The notes under the pieces were generated by a model that ran no database searches, was not told where the DNA came from, and saw only the letters and a program-made list of their open reading frames with translations. A DNA stretch of 64,000 bases from Cerioporus squamosus (taxonomy: Eukaryota; Basidiomycota; Agaricomycetes; Polyporales; Polyporaceae): NCBI GenBank assembly GCA_022592435.1, contig JABYQS010000069.1, positions 124,001-188,000 on the forward strand, read 5' to 3'. A program made the position numbers and the translations under genes. Numbering within the stretch: position 1 is the stretch's first letter; every line of letters starts with the position of its first letter. Of this stretch, positions 11,337-24,600 are shown piece after piece.

Positions 11337-13948
11337 ATGTCTGACAAGGGAACGGAGAGCCGGAGCGACAGCCTGGAGAAGGTCGGCGCGACGATCCAGG
11401 AGACGCCGGTGAAGGGAGACCTCGCCTATGGCGGAGAGGACACGCTCCCACCGCCCCCGACGCTCACCGCGGAGGAGGAGAAGCGGCTATGGCGGAAGAT
11501 TGACATGCGGCTGATGCCCATCCTCACGCTCATGTACTTGTGTTCGTTTTTGGATAGAGGGAACATCGGTATGTGGCCTTCTCGAGTCCTTGACTTGGAA
11601 CAGGACTAACTCGGAGCGTTTGCAGGAAACGCGAAGCTGCAGGGTTTGACGACTCAACTGAACCTGACTGGAGACAAGTACAATATCGCCTTGGTGAGTC
11701 TGAGCTGTGATGCCTGGTGGCGGGCGCGATTCGAGCTGACCTCTTCTCGTCCAGACTATGTATTTCATAGTGCGTTGGTCTTGCGGCGCGTTTTTAGGAA
11801 GTCCTGCTGAATCTCTAGCAGCCCTACTGCCTATGTGAATGTCCCGCCAAGTAAGAGACGAATAACTCGCATATAGTCACCATACTCAACGGCAGATCCT
11901 ACGGATAGCCTCGTTCTCAAGAAGTTCCGGCCGTCTAAATGGCTTCCGGGCATCACAGTGCGTCAATTTGGCTGGATGACTTACGGCCGCAGCTGACGTC
12001 CTCGCAGCTAGTCTGGGGATTGATCATGTGCGCCCGATGTCCCCTCTACTGCCTTCAATCGTCGTACTGATTGCAAATTGCAATTAGGACTCTTATGGGC
12101 CTCGTCAAGACGTCTGTCTCCCACTTCGTCTTCAGACCCACAGGAGCTCACATGTTCCTTTCGCAGTTACCCACAACTAGTCGGCACGCGCATATGTCTC
12201 GGCGTCGCAGAAGCAGGCCTCTTCCCAGGGGTCGTCTACTAGTCAGTGCACACCTCTCATTCCTCCCTGATACACTCGTGCTAACACAACCGCAGCCTCT
12301 CGCTATGGTACCCGCGCCACATGCTCCAGTACCGCGTCGGAGTGTTCTTCGGAGGCGCGACGCTCGCGGGCGCGTTTTCCGGTCTACTCGCCTTCGGCAT
12401 CTCGTTCATGTCCGGGACGGCGGGCATGCTCGGCTGGTCGTGGATCTTCGTGAGTTGCCCGCGCGAGGTCCTGCGGGGGGCGACACACTAACATCCTCCC
12501 AGATCATCGAGGGTATGGCAACTGTCGTCGTTGGGGCGATCTCCTTCTTCAGTGAGTCACTTTGTGGGCATACGGCTGGTGGTGCGTTCTGATTGGCATG
12601 CGCAGTCCTTGTGGACTTCCCGCACACCGCAACCTTCCTCACACCGGAAGAGCGCGCATGGGTCGTGCACCGCAAGAGTACGTCTTGCAGCGAGTCACAT
12701 TCTGCCGATTGAAGACTGATCACGCTGGCAACAGAGTACGATAACTCGTCCGTTGGCGAGGAGGAGCACTTCGAGCTGCGCCACATCTGGGAGACCCTGC
12801 TCGACTGGCAAGTATGGGCGCATATACTCATCTACATGTCCATCATCACCCCGCGTAAGTCGTCATACTATGCCAGCTACCCCATCCTAGTGACTGCTCA
12901 CGCTGTGCTCACCTGGACAGTCTACGGCATCTCCCTGTTCCTTCCGTAAGTAACCTCCTCTTTTCGCAACCTCTCGCTGCTGGCTGACAGAACCGTCCGC
13001 GGTCTAGGTCTATCATCAATGGGTGCGTCTCACGTTCTCCATTGACTCAGGTCCTTCCACCCTTGCTGCTTTCATCTTCCTACTGGAGCATGGAAGCGCA
13101 GGCTCGGGATCCGCGATTGAGTGCTTCTCGCCGCCGGATGCTGACGACTGGGATTGCACCCTAACAGCTTCGGCTTCTCCACCGCGATCTCGCAGCTGCT
13201 CACAGTCCCGCCTTACGTTTTTGCGAGTACGTCTCTCCTCTCCTCTCCTCCTCGCAAACATATGACCTCATGACCGTTCCTCGCGCCCAGCGGGAACGCT
13301 CCTCGCCTGGGCCGTCTGGTCTGACCGCATCAAGAAGCGGTGGCCCTTCGTGCTCGCCGGGCTCGTATACTGCCTGGTTGGCTTCGTGATCAACATCGCG
13401 GACGTGCCCATCGGCGTGAAGTACTTTGGCACCTTCCTCGTCGTCGCGGGCGCGTACGCCGGCTTCCCCGGGGTCGTCGCTTGGTGAGCCCTACCACATC
13501 GCTTTGAGCTTTGCCGGGCTGGACTGACGCCTTCGCACCGATTCTGATTCCCAATAGGCTCGGGAACAATCTCGCCGGGCACTACAAGCGCGGGGTGGGC
13601 ATGGCGCTGCATATCGGGATTGGGAACTTTGGGGGCGCGATCGCGAGCAACATCTACCGCACGCAGGACGCGCCGCGGTACATCCTCGGACGTGAGTCTC
13701 AGTTTCAGTCTCTCCATGTTCTCTCCCTCTCCCAAGGACTCGGAGCTGACGCGATGACAGACGGGATCGAGCTCATGTTCGTCGGGATCGGGTTCATCGT
13801 GCTGCCCATCACGGTCCTCGCGTACAAGCGCATCAACGCGCGCCGCGATGCGCTCGAGAAGGAGGCGGACGAGACGGGCACGAAGCTTACCCCGGAGGAG
13901 ATCAGGAGGTTGGGCGACCGTGCGCCTGACTTCCGCTACACTCTGTGA
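11337..13948 (+). CDS. MFS transporter, anion:cation symporter (Dal5/Tna1-like) family
   Basis: The start at 11337 opens with a hydrophilic ~50-residue cytosolic N-terminus, then TM1 with the family signature LMYLCSFLDRGNIGNAK. The gene is cut into about 14 exons by short introns. Spliced reading gives ALTMYFIPYCLCECPANLVLKK, YPQLVGTRICLGVAEAGLFPG, YYLSLWYPRHMLQYRVGVFF, a central loop with FLTPEERAWVVHRKKYD, then TM7-12 including GTLLAWAVWSDRIKKRWPF, GNNLAGHYKRGVGMALHIG and a basic C-terminus ending in FRYTL. Twelve helices are expected. Members of this family import carboxylate-type nutrients such as allantoate, nicotinate, pantothenate or biotin precursors; the substrate here cannot be told. 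Frames are intact across all junctions I checked. It is likely a plasma-membrane importer. Confidence 0.88.
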
Positions 13949-15453
13949 GTTGAGGTTGAGTGCGGGATGGGGCAGGGGGCGCCCATCTCTGCTGGCGGTC
14001 ACCTCCGCTGCGAGTCAGACAGTTGTATGTTTTGTATGAGTAGCTTTGCACGTTTGTAACGATAGACTCGTGTCATACACCAACGTCAACCTTACTTCAA
14101 CTCGAATCCCAGTTCGATGATGGTGCATTCAAGGTATAAGTATTAAGTACCCAGTTGTCTCAGGTCTGCGCGAAGCCGACAGCGAAGCGCCGGCCGATTA
14201 GATAAGATCTACCTTGATCCACTGACTCCCACTCTGGCAGTGGAACTCCTCGAGCTTGCAATTGGCACTTACCCTCTTCCTCCTGCCTTGATCTTTCACT
14301 TTCACTCTGCTGACATCGTTTCTTGTGGAGGGCACGTGCGGTATTAGTAGGGTTTACGGTGAGTACATCGGTGACTCATTTATCGAAGGCTTCTAATTGA
14401 ATCGATTCACAAGCAGCTACAACATGTGGATTAGATTTTTTGGGCGATACAGGACGTATGCTACCCTATTTCACCCAAGCAATACCTGCGTAGCTCCTTG
14501 TGGCTCGGTGAGGGATGCCTGTTGTACTGAGGAGGAAGTGATTGCCTTCGGGTCCTCGGTAATCGCGGTCGGGTTTCGCTTTCGGTGCTGTGATGGATTC
14601 ATCAAGAGAAGTTCATCTTACATCACCCCCTCAGCTACCTCAGGCGAAGGTAACTACCCAATCGAGTTCGGGCTGCAAAGGCTAACTGAATGATACACGT
14701 TATTTCTGCAGACGAAGCCCTGCTGGAATGGAACATGATCAGCCCGAGGACTTCTCCCGGCGGTGGTCACTGGTCGCTCTATGCGCGAACTGGGCGCTGA
14801 CCGGCATGTCCGAGGTGCGGTACACCCTGCCTGGCAGGCCTCAACTGTCTCTCTCTCACCATGTACTCTTGTTGAGCAGTCTATGGGACCAACATAGCAA
14901 CACAGCGGACGTTGTGCTCATGCTAAGGCAGTCACGAGCAGTCGTCAGGCGGCACGCCCGGAGAGTCCAGCAACGCGGTTGCGCATGGCTCCACAGCTTC
15001 TTCACCTTCTGATGCCCCGTCCGACCTCCGCGACTTCTGCCTCTGCGACTCTCGAAACCTGATGAGGCGCGTCCCGAACGCGTCCTGCCACGTCCGCCGT
15101 CCCGTCCTAGCAGTACTCCCATGCATTCCTCTGCTTCCACCCCTCTATGGCCCTAGTAGGATGACGTCGCGCACGGAAGCGAAGGCAGGATCATATGAGC
15201 TGTGGCCACGCGCATCGTCGACGGACGTGAATAGGCCGCGTCGGCACAGGTACGTTTCCTTACCATATGAATCAGCCCCTGGCTGGTACTTACCCTGCCA
15301 TCACCGCTGCGCTGGGTCTTTTGCTATTAGCTTCTGCGTTCGCGCGGCGGGGGTAAGAGGTAACAGTGATGGTTCTCAGACGCGCATTGCGCTCCGCCCT
15401 CATATATAGCGGGGTCGTCCGTTCGGCGACCCCCAAGCAGAACGGGTGCCGAG
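13949..15453. other. Intergenic region between the MFS transporter and GH92 copy 2
   Basis: This 1.5 kb stretch holds the transporter 3' UTR and the upstream region of the second mannosidase. A GC-rich patch at 14.7-15.3 kb has open frames on both strands, but I recognise no protein and no coherent splice pattern. Confidence 0.4.
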
Positions 15454-18400
15454 ATGTTGCGCTCCCTTCCGTGGCTGCTAGCCGTTGTGGGCTTTCGCCG
15501 CCCTCTCGAGCTCCTCCCATGTTCGCCCTGGACACATTCATCGGGCTGCTCCGCATAACGGGAAGAGGGCAGATGTGCCCATCCCTGACCCTGCAAGTCG
15601 CGTCAACCTATTCATCGGGACGACGAGCTCGGGTCATGCCTTCCCTGGTGAGTGCTATTTGTGAAGTGTTTGATGTTTGACCTCTCATGAGGATTACTCT
15701 GGACAAGGTGTGACCCTTCCACACGGCATGGTGAAGGTCGGTATGGACACGGACTCCGGTGACAACGTCAGTACCTGGGCGCCGAAACGAATGCGAATAA
15801 CGAACTGACCTGTTGCTGCAGCACGCAGGATATGACGCCAACCCGAACTTCTCCGCTACAGGCTTCTCTCAACTACATGATGACGGCACTGGAGGAGTAA
15901 GTTTGTGTACCGACGTAGGGAGCGCATGCTTACGATTGCATTGACAGTCCGTGCCGCTGTCGGTCTTCAAGGTTTGGCCGTTCGCCAACTGTGGCAGCGG
16001 CAACAACGATCGTTTCGAAGTCTGTCCCTGCGACATCAACTCGCGCAAGGTCAAGCGAGCACTTCTCGCAGATGGTACGACTGTCTCCTCCCTGCATACG
16101 CACCTTGGCTCTTTTCCTTCCTATGCGTGCCATTCAAGGCGTCGAACATGCTAATAATACGCTCGTCGATAGGTTCTCCCGACGATGCCGCCGAACCAGG
16201 CTACTTCGCGTCTAACCTGGTCAGTCTTGTTTCCATGTGACGTCACGACCGCTTCTGACACGAGGGACACGGCGATAGAGCACGAACATCCGTGTCGAGC
16301 TGACCGCGACGAAGCGCACAGCTCTGCATAGGTGAGTCGGTCATGGGTGCAGCCTTCACAGACCCGGCGGGACTGACGAGGAGCATGTTCCTACCAGATA
16401 CACCTTCCCGGCCGACTCGATCACCCCGCGACTAGTCGTCGACGTGACCAACGACGGCCAGCAGAGCAACTCGTTGCCCATCGTCCACATCGACCCTGAT
16501 AGCGGGCGCGTCACTGGTATGCCCACGCGTGCTTCGCGACCGTCGCGCTCACCTGTTGACACGCACACACAGCCGGCTCGACCTTCGCTGCCAGTTTTGG
16601 CCCTGGCCAGTACCGCGTCTACACATGCATGGACTTCAAGGGCGTCGGGTTCGACCTCGGGAAGCCCAAGGAGTTCGGCACGTACCTCGGCAACTCGCCC
16701 ATCCGCGGGTTCACCGACGGCCTGCAAGAGTACACGAACTACCGCAGCGAGCTCGGCGCACTGCTCGGGTTCAACCAGAACGGCGGCGGGCAGACGACGA
16801 TCATGGTGCGCGCGGGCATGTCGTTCATCTCGACCGACAAGGCGTGCCAGAACGCGGAGGAGGAGATCCCGTCGTTCGACTTCGAGGGCGTCAGGGCCGC
16901 GACGCGCGCTGAGTGGAACGAGCTCCTGGGACGCATCCAGGTTGGGACCGAGAACTGTGGACGACGATACCATTGAGCTGTTTTACAGCTCCTTGTACCG
17001 GACGCACATCTCGCCTGCTGATTGTAAGTTCCCTTCGTGTAATCCTGCTGGAGAGACGCTGACAACCAACTGAGCAGATACAGATGAGAACCCGTTGTGG
17101 AACTCCACTGAACCGTACTACGACTCCTTCTACTGCAACGTATGTGCTATGCAAGTGGTCTGTACAGGCACGGAACATACTCATGCTTTGCACAGTGGGA
17201 TACCTTCCGGACGCTGTATCCTCTGATGTCTCTGCACGACCCCGAGAACTTCGCGCGCATCGTCCGCGGTATGATCAACATCCAGCAACACGAGGGTTGG
17301 CTCCCAGAGTGCCGCGGTGCCACCGCGAAGCAGTGGATCCAAGGCGGCAGCAGTACGCCTTCTGTTGTCCGCACACTCCAAGATGAATACTGACTCGTAC
17401 CTCTGTAACACAGACGGCGACCCGATCCTCGGCGAGTTCTTCGTCAAGTACGCCGCGCACGCCTCGGAGCTGAACGTCGACCCGGACGCGCTGTACAAGG
17501 CGCTGCTCGCCGACGCGGAGGACCAGCCGCCGAACTGGAACCTGCAGGGCCGCCAGGCGAACATCTGGAAGTCGCTCGGCTACGTCCCGCAGGACCTCAT
17601 CGAGCCCGGCGGCGCGAACACAAAGCAGGTCTCGCGCACGCTCGAGTACGCGTTCAACGACTTCGCGGTCGCGCAGGTCGCGAAGCTGCTCAACAACAGC
17701 GCAGATGCGGCGAAGTATGCCGCGCGCGCGGAGAACTTTGTCAATGTGTGGGACCCGGACACTGTGGCCCCGGATAATGATACCATTGTGGGCATGGTGC
17801 AGGTGAGTGCAGCCTCTGTGCTATTGTGTGTATGAGCGATGTTGATAGGCCATGGTAGCCTCGCTTCCAGAACGGCACGTTCGGGTTCACGGACCCAAGA
17901 CATTGTAGCGTCAACGACCCCACTGGGGCTAACTGTTTCCTCTTCAACACGAATACTGACGGCTTCTATGAGTCCTCGCCGATCGTGGTATGTCCGATCA
18001 GCATCATAGTACGCACTCATGAGCTGATCACCTGTCTCTTTGCAGTACTCTCAGGTATGACACAGGTGTTATGAGTTTGCAGGACGTCGAATTCTGACAT
18101 CTGCATCATCGCAGTTCGCTCCGCAGGATACCGCCAAGCTGGTTGAGTTACAAGGTGGCCCGGACAAGTTCATCGCTCGTCTCGACTACATTTTCGACAA
18201 CGTGAGCGCATCGATGACAGGGTTCGCGCAATGTAACTGACCGTGTATTCCAGAACTACTTCGACTCCACGGACGAGCCCTCGCAGCAGATCCCGTTCAT
18301 GTATCACTACGCGAACGCACCCGGCCGCAGCACGCAGCGTTCGCGCCAAGTGCTATCCGAGTTCTACAGCACGGCGATTAATGGTCTCCCCGGAAACGAT

Positions 18401-18867
18401 GGTAAGACCCCCCCCCTGCTCGTCTCAAGCCACACCTGCTAAGTTGATACTATGTGACAGACTCCGGCGCCATGGGCAGCTACGTCGCCTTCTACCTCGC
18501 AGGCCTATACCCCGTCCCTGCCACGCGGCAGTACCTCCTCGCCTCTCCCTACTTCCCCTCTATCTCGTTCTTCAATCCCGTCTTCAACACCACCACGACC
18601 ATCGTCGCCACAAACTTCGCGGGCAACCCCGCCAATGGCACTGGAGGGACCGTGTTCGTGCAAAACGTCACGATCGACGGGCAGCCCGCGCCGTCGAACT
18701 GCTTCCTGGAGTGGGACGTGTTCGAGAAAGGCGGCACCGTTGAACTCACGCTCACGGACGACATCAATGTGACGTGTGGGGGCAATGGCACGGATGCGCT
18801 CCCGCCGTCGCTGTCGACCGGGGGCTTTGGACTACTGCCTTCGAACTCCTCGGGTGCTCAAGCTTGA
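15454..18867 (+). CDS. GH92 family alpha-mannosidase (copy 2), with two apparent frame breaks
   Basis: The start at 15454 encodes a signal-peptide-like MLRSLPWLLAVVG. The mature part begins in another frame with PDPASRVNLFIGTTSSGHAF, the GH92 opening motif, so a one-base frame break lies in or near the GGG run at 15489-15491. Later exons give YRVYTCMDFKGVGFDLG, an NLFY-equivalent block (TIELFYSSLYRTHISPAD), HEGWLPECRGATAKQW, DGDPILGEFFVKY, SDEPSQQIPFMYHYA-like text and DSGAMGSYVAFYLAGLYP. A second one-base break sits near 16955, between the LLGRIQVGTEN and VDDDTIELFYS segments; copy 1 is continuous there. The C-terminus has a Gly/Ser extension absent from copy 1. Introns largely correspond to copy 1. 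If the breaks are real, this copy is a pseudogene; if they are assembly errors, it is a normal secreted mannosidase. The catalytic-region residues are otherwise preserved. Confidence 0.8.
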
Positions 18868-19235
18868 GGATCATGGTTGTTGGTGACGCGGCCACCTTCT
18901 CGGACGGCGCATACACGCACGTCGGCACTCGTTACTTCATGCACGCTCGTTTCTTGCTCCCTCTCGTTTCGTATACTCTCTCGTTTCGTACTCTCTCTCC
19001 TTACAATCATTCTCTTGGGCTTCAGTTGTGATGTTCTTTCGTGTATCGTTATCCGAGTCAGCGCAATCAAGAATTTGCCACCTCGACGTTTCAACGCTCT
19101 CCCGCAGGACTTCCTGGAGAGGCTCTAGCATAAGTTTTAGAAGACAAGGTGCGGATGCAGAGGGAAGTACGAGTAGTGGCTACAGTAACAGGACGATACA
19201 TGCGATGTGAGGTGACCGCGTCAAATCAGCTTGAC
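18868..19235. other. Convergent 3' intergenic region
   Basis: About 370 bp lies between the stops of GH92 copy 2 (+) and the dehydrogenase (-). A T-rich stretch (about 18,940-19,060) fits overlapping 3' UTRs. No gene is seen. Confidence 0.5.
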
Positions 19236-20739
19236 CTAGGAGGGGTGCATGGTCACGACGTCGAACGAGTCAGCTCGGAGCCCTGCGCTGTTCGGCGACT
19301 GGGTCGTTCGGTCGAAGCACTCTGTTTGCGCTTCAAGCCAGTCCCACAGGGTCTCCTGCGCACACCGCTCTCGGATATGGTCTGGGATCGTGCCGACGCG
19401 GGCAAACGGGACAAGGAGCTTATCAGGAAGGTCGTTGGGTCAACTCTGAACAGGATACGAAGTATGCAAGGTAGCGGAAGTGCTTACCTTTCCGTTCAGA
19501 TAGTCGGCCTTTGGATGCGTGGCTGCGAACAGCGGCGTGAGGATGCCTTTGAAGACATTGCACGAGAACATATCCTGTCATGCGCAACAAGAAGACACGG
19601 TCAGTTCGGATTCGTACGCAACGAGAATGATTGATGCTTACCCATAGTGAGCCAAGGACCCCTCCGGAGTACCGCTTCAGGTTCGTCTGCACATTCCCTG
19701 CATATCCCGGGGGCGTTTAGTGGCGCATCCGGAGGTCGATGAGCAGACATATCGTTACCTGGGTTGATGGCTATCGAGACAATTCCCTGCTCGCCGTACT
19801 GCTCGGAAAGCTCCATCGCGAGAAGGAGACACCCCTAGGCGAATGACAGTCAGCCCTCAACACGGGTATGTGTGGCAAGGAGGCATGAGACATACCAGCT
19901 TGGACTGTCTATACAACTGGGCAGGGGTGCATCTTCGTCTCACCGGACCGTCCATGAGGGTCGTGTAGTCTATTCGATGCGCAGGCGGGGTGGCTGACGA
20001 GTAGTGCAGAATGCGGACCTTCTGCGCAGTGCCCTTGGCTGTCCCGAGCAGAACGGGTAGGAGCAGCTGCGTGAGGTAGAAGTGGCCGATGACGTTCACT
20101 CCGAACTGGAGGTCGTACTGCTGCCTCGTGAGAAGGGCGGTCGGAGGAGCCATTATACCTCTAGGAACTCGCCGTCAGGCTTGTGGTATGGCAGATGTAA
20201 GCGAGAGGAGCGCACGCGTTGTTGATCAGACAGTGCAGATACTGCTCCTTCCTGTGCAGTGTGTGATGTTGTTAAACCTCTCCGCAGGAGCACAGATCGA
20301 GGAACGCACCCCATGAACTCGTAGGCAGCCTTCTGCACCGAGTACAAGTCCGACAGATCCATCTGCAGGACATGGAACGCTTCCGATATCCGCCTCAGCT
20401 CGTCCGCCGCCTGCCGGCCCTTCTCGTGCCCCCGGCTCGTGATATACACCCGCGCATTGCGCGCAAGCAGCACCTATCCAATCCACGGGAGCCCGTCAGA
20501 CACGACACCGCGACTTTTCTCAGGGCCCGAGAGTCTACCTTTGCGGTCGCAAGCCCTTCACGTTCGGGTCGAGGGTGAGTAAGTACTGTTGAGGGCCGAT
20601 GGACGAACAGTCTGCAGTCGCACGTACCTAGCCCAGAAGTTCCTCCGGTTATGAGGAAGACCTTCCCAGACTGATCCGGGACATCATCGACGGACCAATC
20701 CCCATGTGGCGGGAAGTGCTGATTCCTTGGCGAGGTCAT
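19236..20739 (-). CDS. Short-chain dehydrogenase/reductase (retinol dehydrogenase-like)
   Basis: The start at 20739 leads to the Rossmann-fold cofactor motif FLITGGTSGLG (TGxxxGxG). Spliced exons give LLARNARVYITSRG, then FHVLQMDLSDL, an NNAG motif formed across an intron (AAC AAC GC|A GGT) followed by IMAPPTALLT, FGVNVIGHFYLTQLLLP, and the catalytic YxxxK as LYRQSKL. The tail continues with AIAINPG-type sequence (IVSIAINPG) and ends in VVTMHPS at 19236. At ~330 residues it is typical of NADP-dependent fungal SDRs of the retinol-dehydrogenase/WW-oxidoreductase type. These oxidise or reduce alcohols or carbonyls; the substrate cannot be told. About eight exons; frames intact. Confidence 0.85.
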
Positions 20740-21618
20740 TCGGGCCGAGTTCCTTGCAGGTCAAGCTCCAACCAAAAATCAGGCTGGATGAGGGTAGGCG
20801 CAGGTGGACGTACGTGAGCTGGGAACGACGACGTGGCAAAGAGGTTGCGGTCAAGGAGGAACACAGAGAGCTGCATGAGGGAGCTCACTATGCACTGCCG
20901 ACATAGGGAAGCCACGATAGGGCGGGAGGTTGCACAGACACACGAGCGGTCCCGAAACACCGTTCCCGTTCTCGGGCGCAAGATGTGAGCGTCGGCGGGG
21001 ACTCGGGCCTGACCAGGTATCAAAAAATCAACTAAAATTCACGCTGCAGTACGAGGTGTGGTCCAGGGGATCATGTGCGAATCTGTATCTTGGAGCCTGA
21101 GTGTGATGGTCCTTCAGCCTGAGGTGGACTCTGAGCAGCCTTGCGTGTTTAAGTACTCTCCCTTGGATGACTGACCGTAGATGGACGCACTTGCAGGTCA
21201 CGCACATAGACGAGCTACATGACCAAAACGCCTCCTAGATGGCAAGAAAACGGTCAGCGCCGAGACGAAGGCTGTGAGGAAGGTACGCTCTACGCTGCAT
21301 CGTGGTCAAAATCACTGGCGCCTACCGCAGCCATCGCGTAGTTCGTTCATTTCCATGAAGATGTCATGGGCGTCGACGACGAACTCACACCCACGCGGAA
21401 AAGATCTCCGATACACGGTGGACCGAGCTACTTGCGACGAGCCCGAAGTTGCTCGCATTCGTGCGTGAGAGTAGGTTGACCTTCGCCGCACTGTAGAACT
21501 TCGGTCAGCCACATGTGGTTAAGTAACCACGAACCTCGAGGTATCCTGACGAACGGTCATTCATTTTGGCGAGGTCATTACAGTATGATACTTCATATGC
21601 TTATACGTTGCGTGGTAC
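20740..21618. other. Intergenic region upstream of the dehydrogenase
   Basis: About 880 bp between two minus-strand genes. It should contain the dehydrogenase promoter and the 3' UTR of the transcription factor. No supported gene. Confidence 0.4.
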
Positions 21619-24600
21619 TTAGCAGTAAACAGAAAGGACAATGGACAGAACATAACGGACACAACATACATGTACACTGAAAGCACAAACAGGTGAGTAA
21701 GGCCGATAACAACAGCGAGAGCGATGAGGATAGCAGATGAGAAGAGACGATATGTATGTACAATACACTGCAAGCAGGACATAGACGAGTGCGAAGGGCA
21801 GAGATGGACAGACGGCGAAATAACGATGTGAAAAAAGAGAAGACAACAGAACAAGAGAGCAGCAGGAACGAGCGTACCTCAAGTCGCATACAGGTACGGT
21901 TTTCCAAGGGAACATATAACTCATATGGGGCACGCTCAGCCTCGCATTACCTGCGGCTGCATCCCCATCCCGGCCCTCGCCATGGCCAGCTCCTGCGGAC
22001 GGATGTCCAGCAAACGAGCCCGGCGGCGCAACCATCCCGGCCACCGGCAGCCTCACGATCCCGGGCGCATGCTCCCCACCCGCAGAACCTGCACTCGCCC
22101 TACGCTTCTGCGCCTGAGCCACCTGTTGACGCAGCGCCGCCCGCCTCGCAGCGGCCACCTGCGTATCTCCGAGCGGCTGCTCGCGCTGGCGCGAGCGCGA
22201 GCGTTCCTTGCCCTCGCGCATCAGCTCGACCTTCTCCGGGCGGCTCTTGCGCTCGACCGCCGGCGCAGGATGGGCAGCGTTTGTGGGCGACGCGAGGGGC
22301 ATCGCGGGAGAAGGGTGCGTTGAGCTCGAAGCGAGAGACACAGGGTTCCGACGGCTGGCCGCAGGCAGTCGTGCAGGGCTGTTCGGGAGGGAGCGCGCTC
22401 CCATCGAGGGAGACGGGATAGGCGTGAGTGGCGACGAGGAGCGCATGAGCACGTCGACCGCGCTCTGCACTTGTGAGCTCGAAGCGGCCTGCAGCTGCGG
22501 GAGGTTCTTCGTGTCGACCTTGGGCTTCGACTTCCCCTTGGCACCGGCCTTGTCCGATGACGACGTTGGCGACGAGGCATTGGACGCCGACGACGCAGCG
22601 TGTGCCTCGACCTTCGCAGCTCGTGCGCCCCGCTTATGTTGGCCACGCCGGGACTCCTTGGGGTACTCGCACACGAGGCCACGACGCGTGCACTGATTGC
22701 ATCGCTGAGGTCCACCAGGCGGCGGCGGCCCACAAGCGATCTTGCGCTCGCGACAGAAGAGGCACGCCATGATCGGCTTCTTCTTCTCGGGCTCCTTCCC
22801 AGCATCGCCGCTCTCTCCAGTCGCCACCGCCATGTCGAGCTTGAACATGGCTTGCCCGGACGCGGGACCGTCTACTGGAGCAGGGGCAGGAGCGGGGTTG
22901 ACGACGGGAACTGGGACGGGCGCCGACGGAGGCGGGGGAATGACATGGCTATCGGCGTCGTCGGCTGAGATAGAGGCGGGGTTCTTGCGTGGCCGCCCTC
23001 GCGGCCGCTTCTGCGCAGCGGGATCGACGGAGCGAACGAGGATGACGGAGATACGGACGCTGCTGCAGGCGTCTCCGGAGCTTGCACCTGCGTCTGAGAT
23101 TGCGCTGGAGGCGACGGGGGCAAAAGAGAGCCCATGGGAGGTGGTGACGAGCTCTTGCGCTTGACGGGAAGCGGCCGCGGCGAGACAGGCGTAATCGCGC
23201 CCTCGAGTGTGTAGCTACGCGTCGGGCCAGTGGGGAGAGGACGTACGGAGTGGAGGGAGGGGACGGAGTACATGTCGGGCATCGCGACGGGGTATGATGA
23301 GTCCGGGCTCGAAGGCGAGTCGACGTACATGCCGGGAGAGTAGGGGTGCGGGTATCCGGCGGCGAGACCTGTGGACGGCTCTGACGCAGCGTCGGTAGGG
23401 TAGTAATCTGGCGGCTGCGGGGGATAGAACTGCGAGACGGAGATGAGTATATGCGCCCAAAGATGGAGCAGAGAACGACCCCGGAAGAAGGATCGCGACC
23501 CGAGTGGGAGAGCGAGGTCCCAGACGTAAAGCATCGTTCGCGGAGCGGATGGATCGTGAATGTGTACGGCGTCAAGACTATCGTAGCAGCCCTCGCTCAG
23601 CAGACACTCCAGGGCGGTACTCCGACGATCCAACAAGCGGAGAGAACCATGCGCCGCAACAACACAATAGAGAGACCATCTCGAACCCAGACTTGTTGAG
23701 AAGTCTGATAGATGGCACGAATGACGTCGCCTCGGTGTCCTGCAAGTATCGGGGAGCTCTCACTCGTGCATACTATCACGGCACAGTGCGCATTGCGCAT
23801 TGCGCATATCGTGCGACGTGATACGGTAAGCTCGTGGAGCCTCGCACAGGTACGACCGTGATGCGACAACTAGACCTCAGGACTCCGAACGACATGACAT
23901 GGATGCTGACCAGACGCGTCCGATGTCACGCCGTCCGTATGCCAGACGGGCAGATACAGCGGAGCGATGACAGCGGAACACACGGAAGAGTAGAATGGGG
24001 ATAAAACAACACTCACCCCAGCTGCGTTGTCCCAGTTCTGAGAAGCCCCTTCGTCAGCGTACTGCATCGAATACGGCTGCTCGACGAAGCCGTGGTCCAT
24101 GTCCTCTTGCTTGCAGTCTTGCATGGGCGCGTCGACGGGAGATTGCATCATGACCGGTTCCTCGGTATATTGAGGGGAGTAAGAGAGCTGTTGGTAATGT
24201 TGCGGGGAGGGAGATTGGTCTTGGAGATGCAGCGTGTCGTACGCAGAAGCAACTGGGGTATCGTCGCTCACCCACATGGCCGAGTCTTCAGGGCCCTCCT
24301 CGAGTTTAACGGGGACAGCCCCCTCGTGCGAGCCATGGACGTTCTGTTGCGCATGTACGTGTTGTGGGGCCCATTGATATCGAGGGTGCGAGCGATGGGT
24401 CGGATGGGGATGGGGATGGGGGCTCGGGACGAAGGGGCATAGTTTGGATGCTTCCCGAAACGATCGGGTCAGGAAGACGAAGGAGACGTCGGGTAGGATG
24501 GACGGAAGCTCACCTGTACGTACTGCTGCGCGTGTTCAGGGTAGGACGTGGGTGCTGATGATGATGGGCAAAGCTGGAAGTGGGGACGCGCGCGTCCGTC

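Noticed and set aside
14932..15126. 64-codon ORF (-) between MFS and GH92 copy 2
   Set aside because: Reads protein-like (WQDAFGTRLIRF) but is short, isolated and without homology I can name; plus-strand frames are open too.
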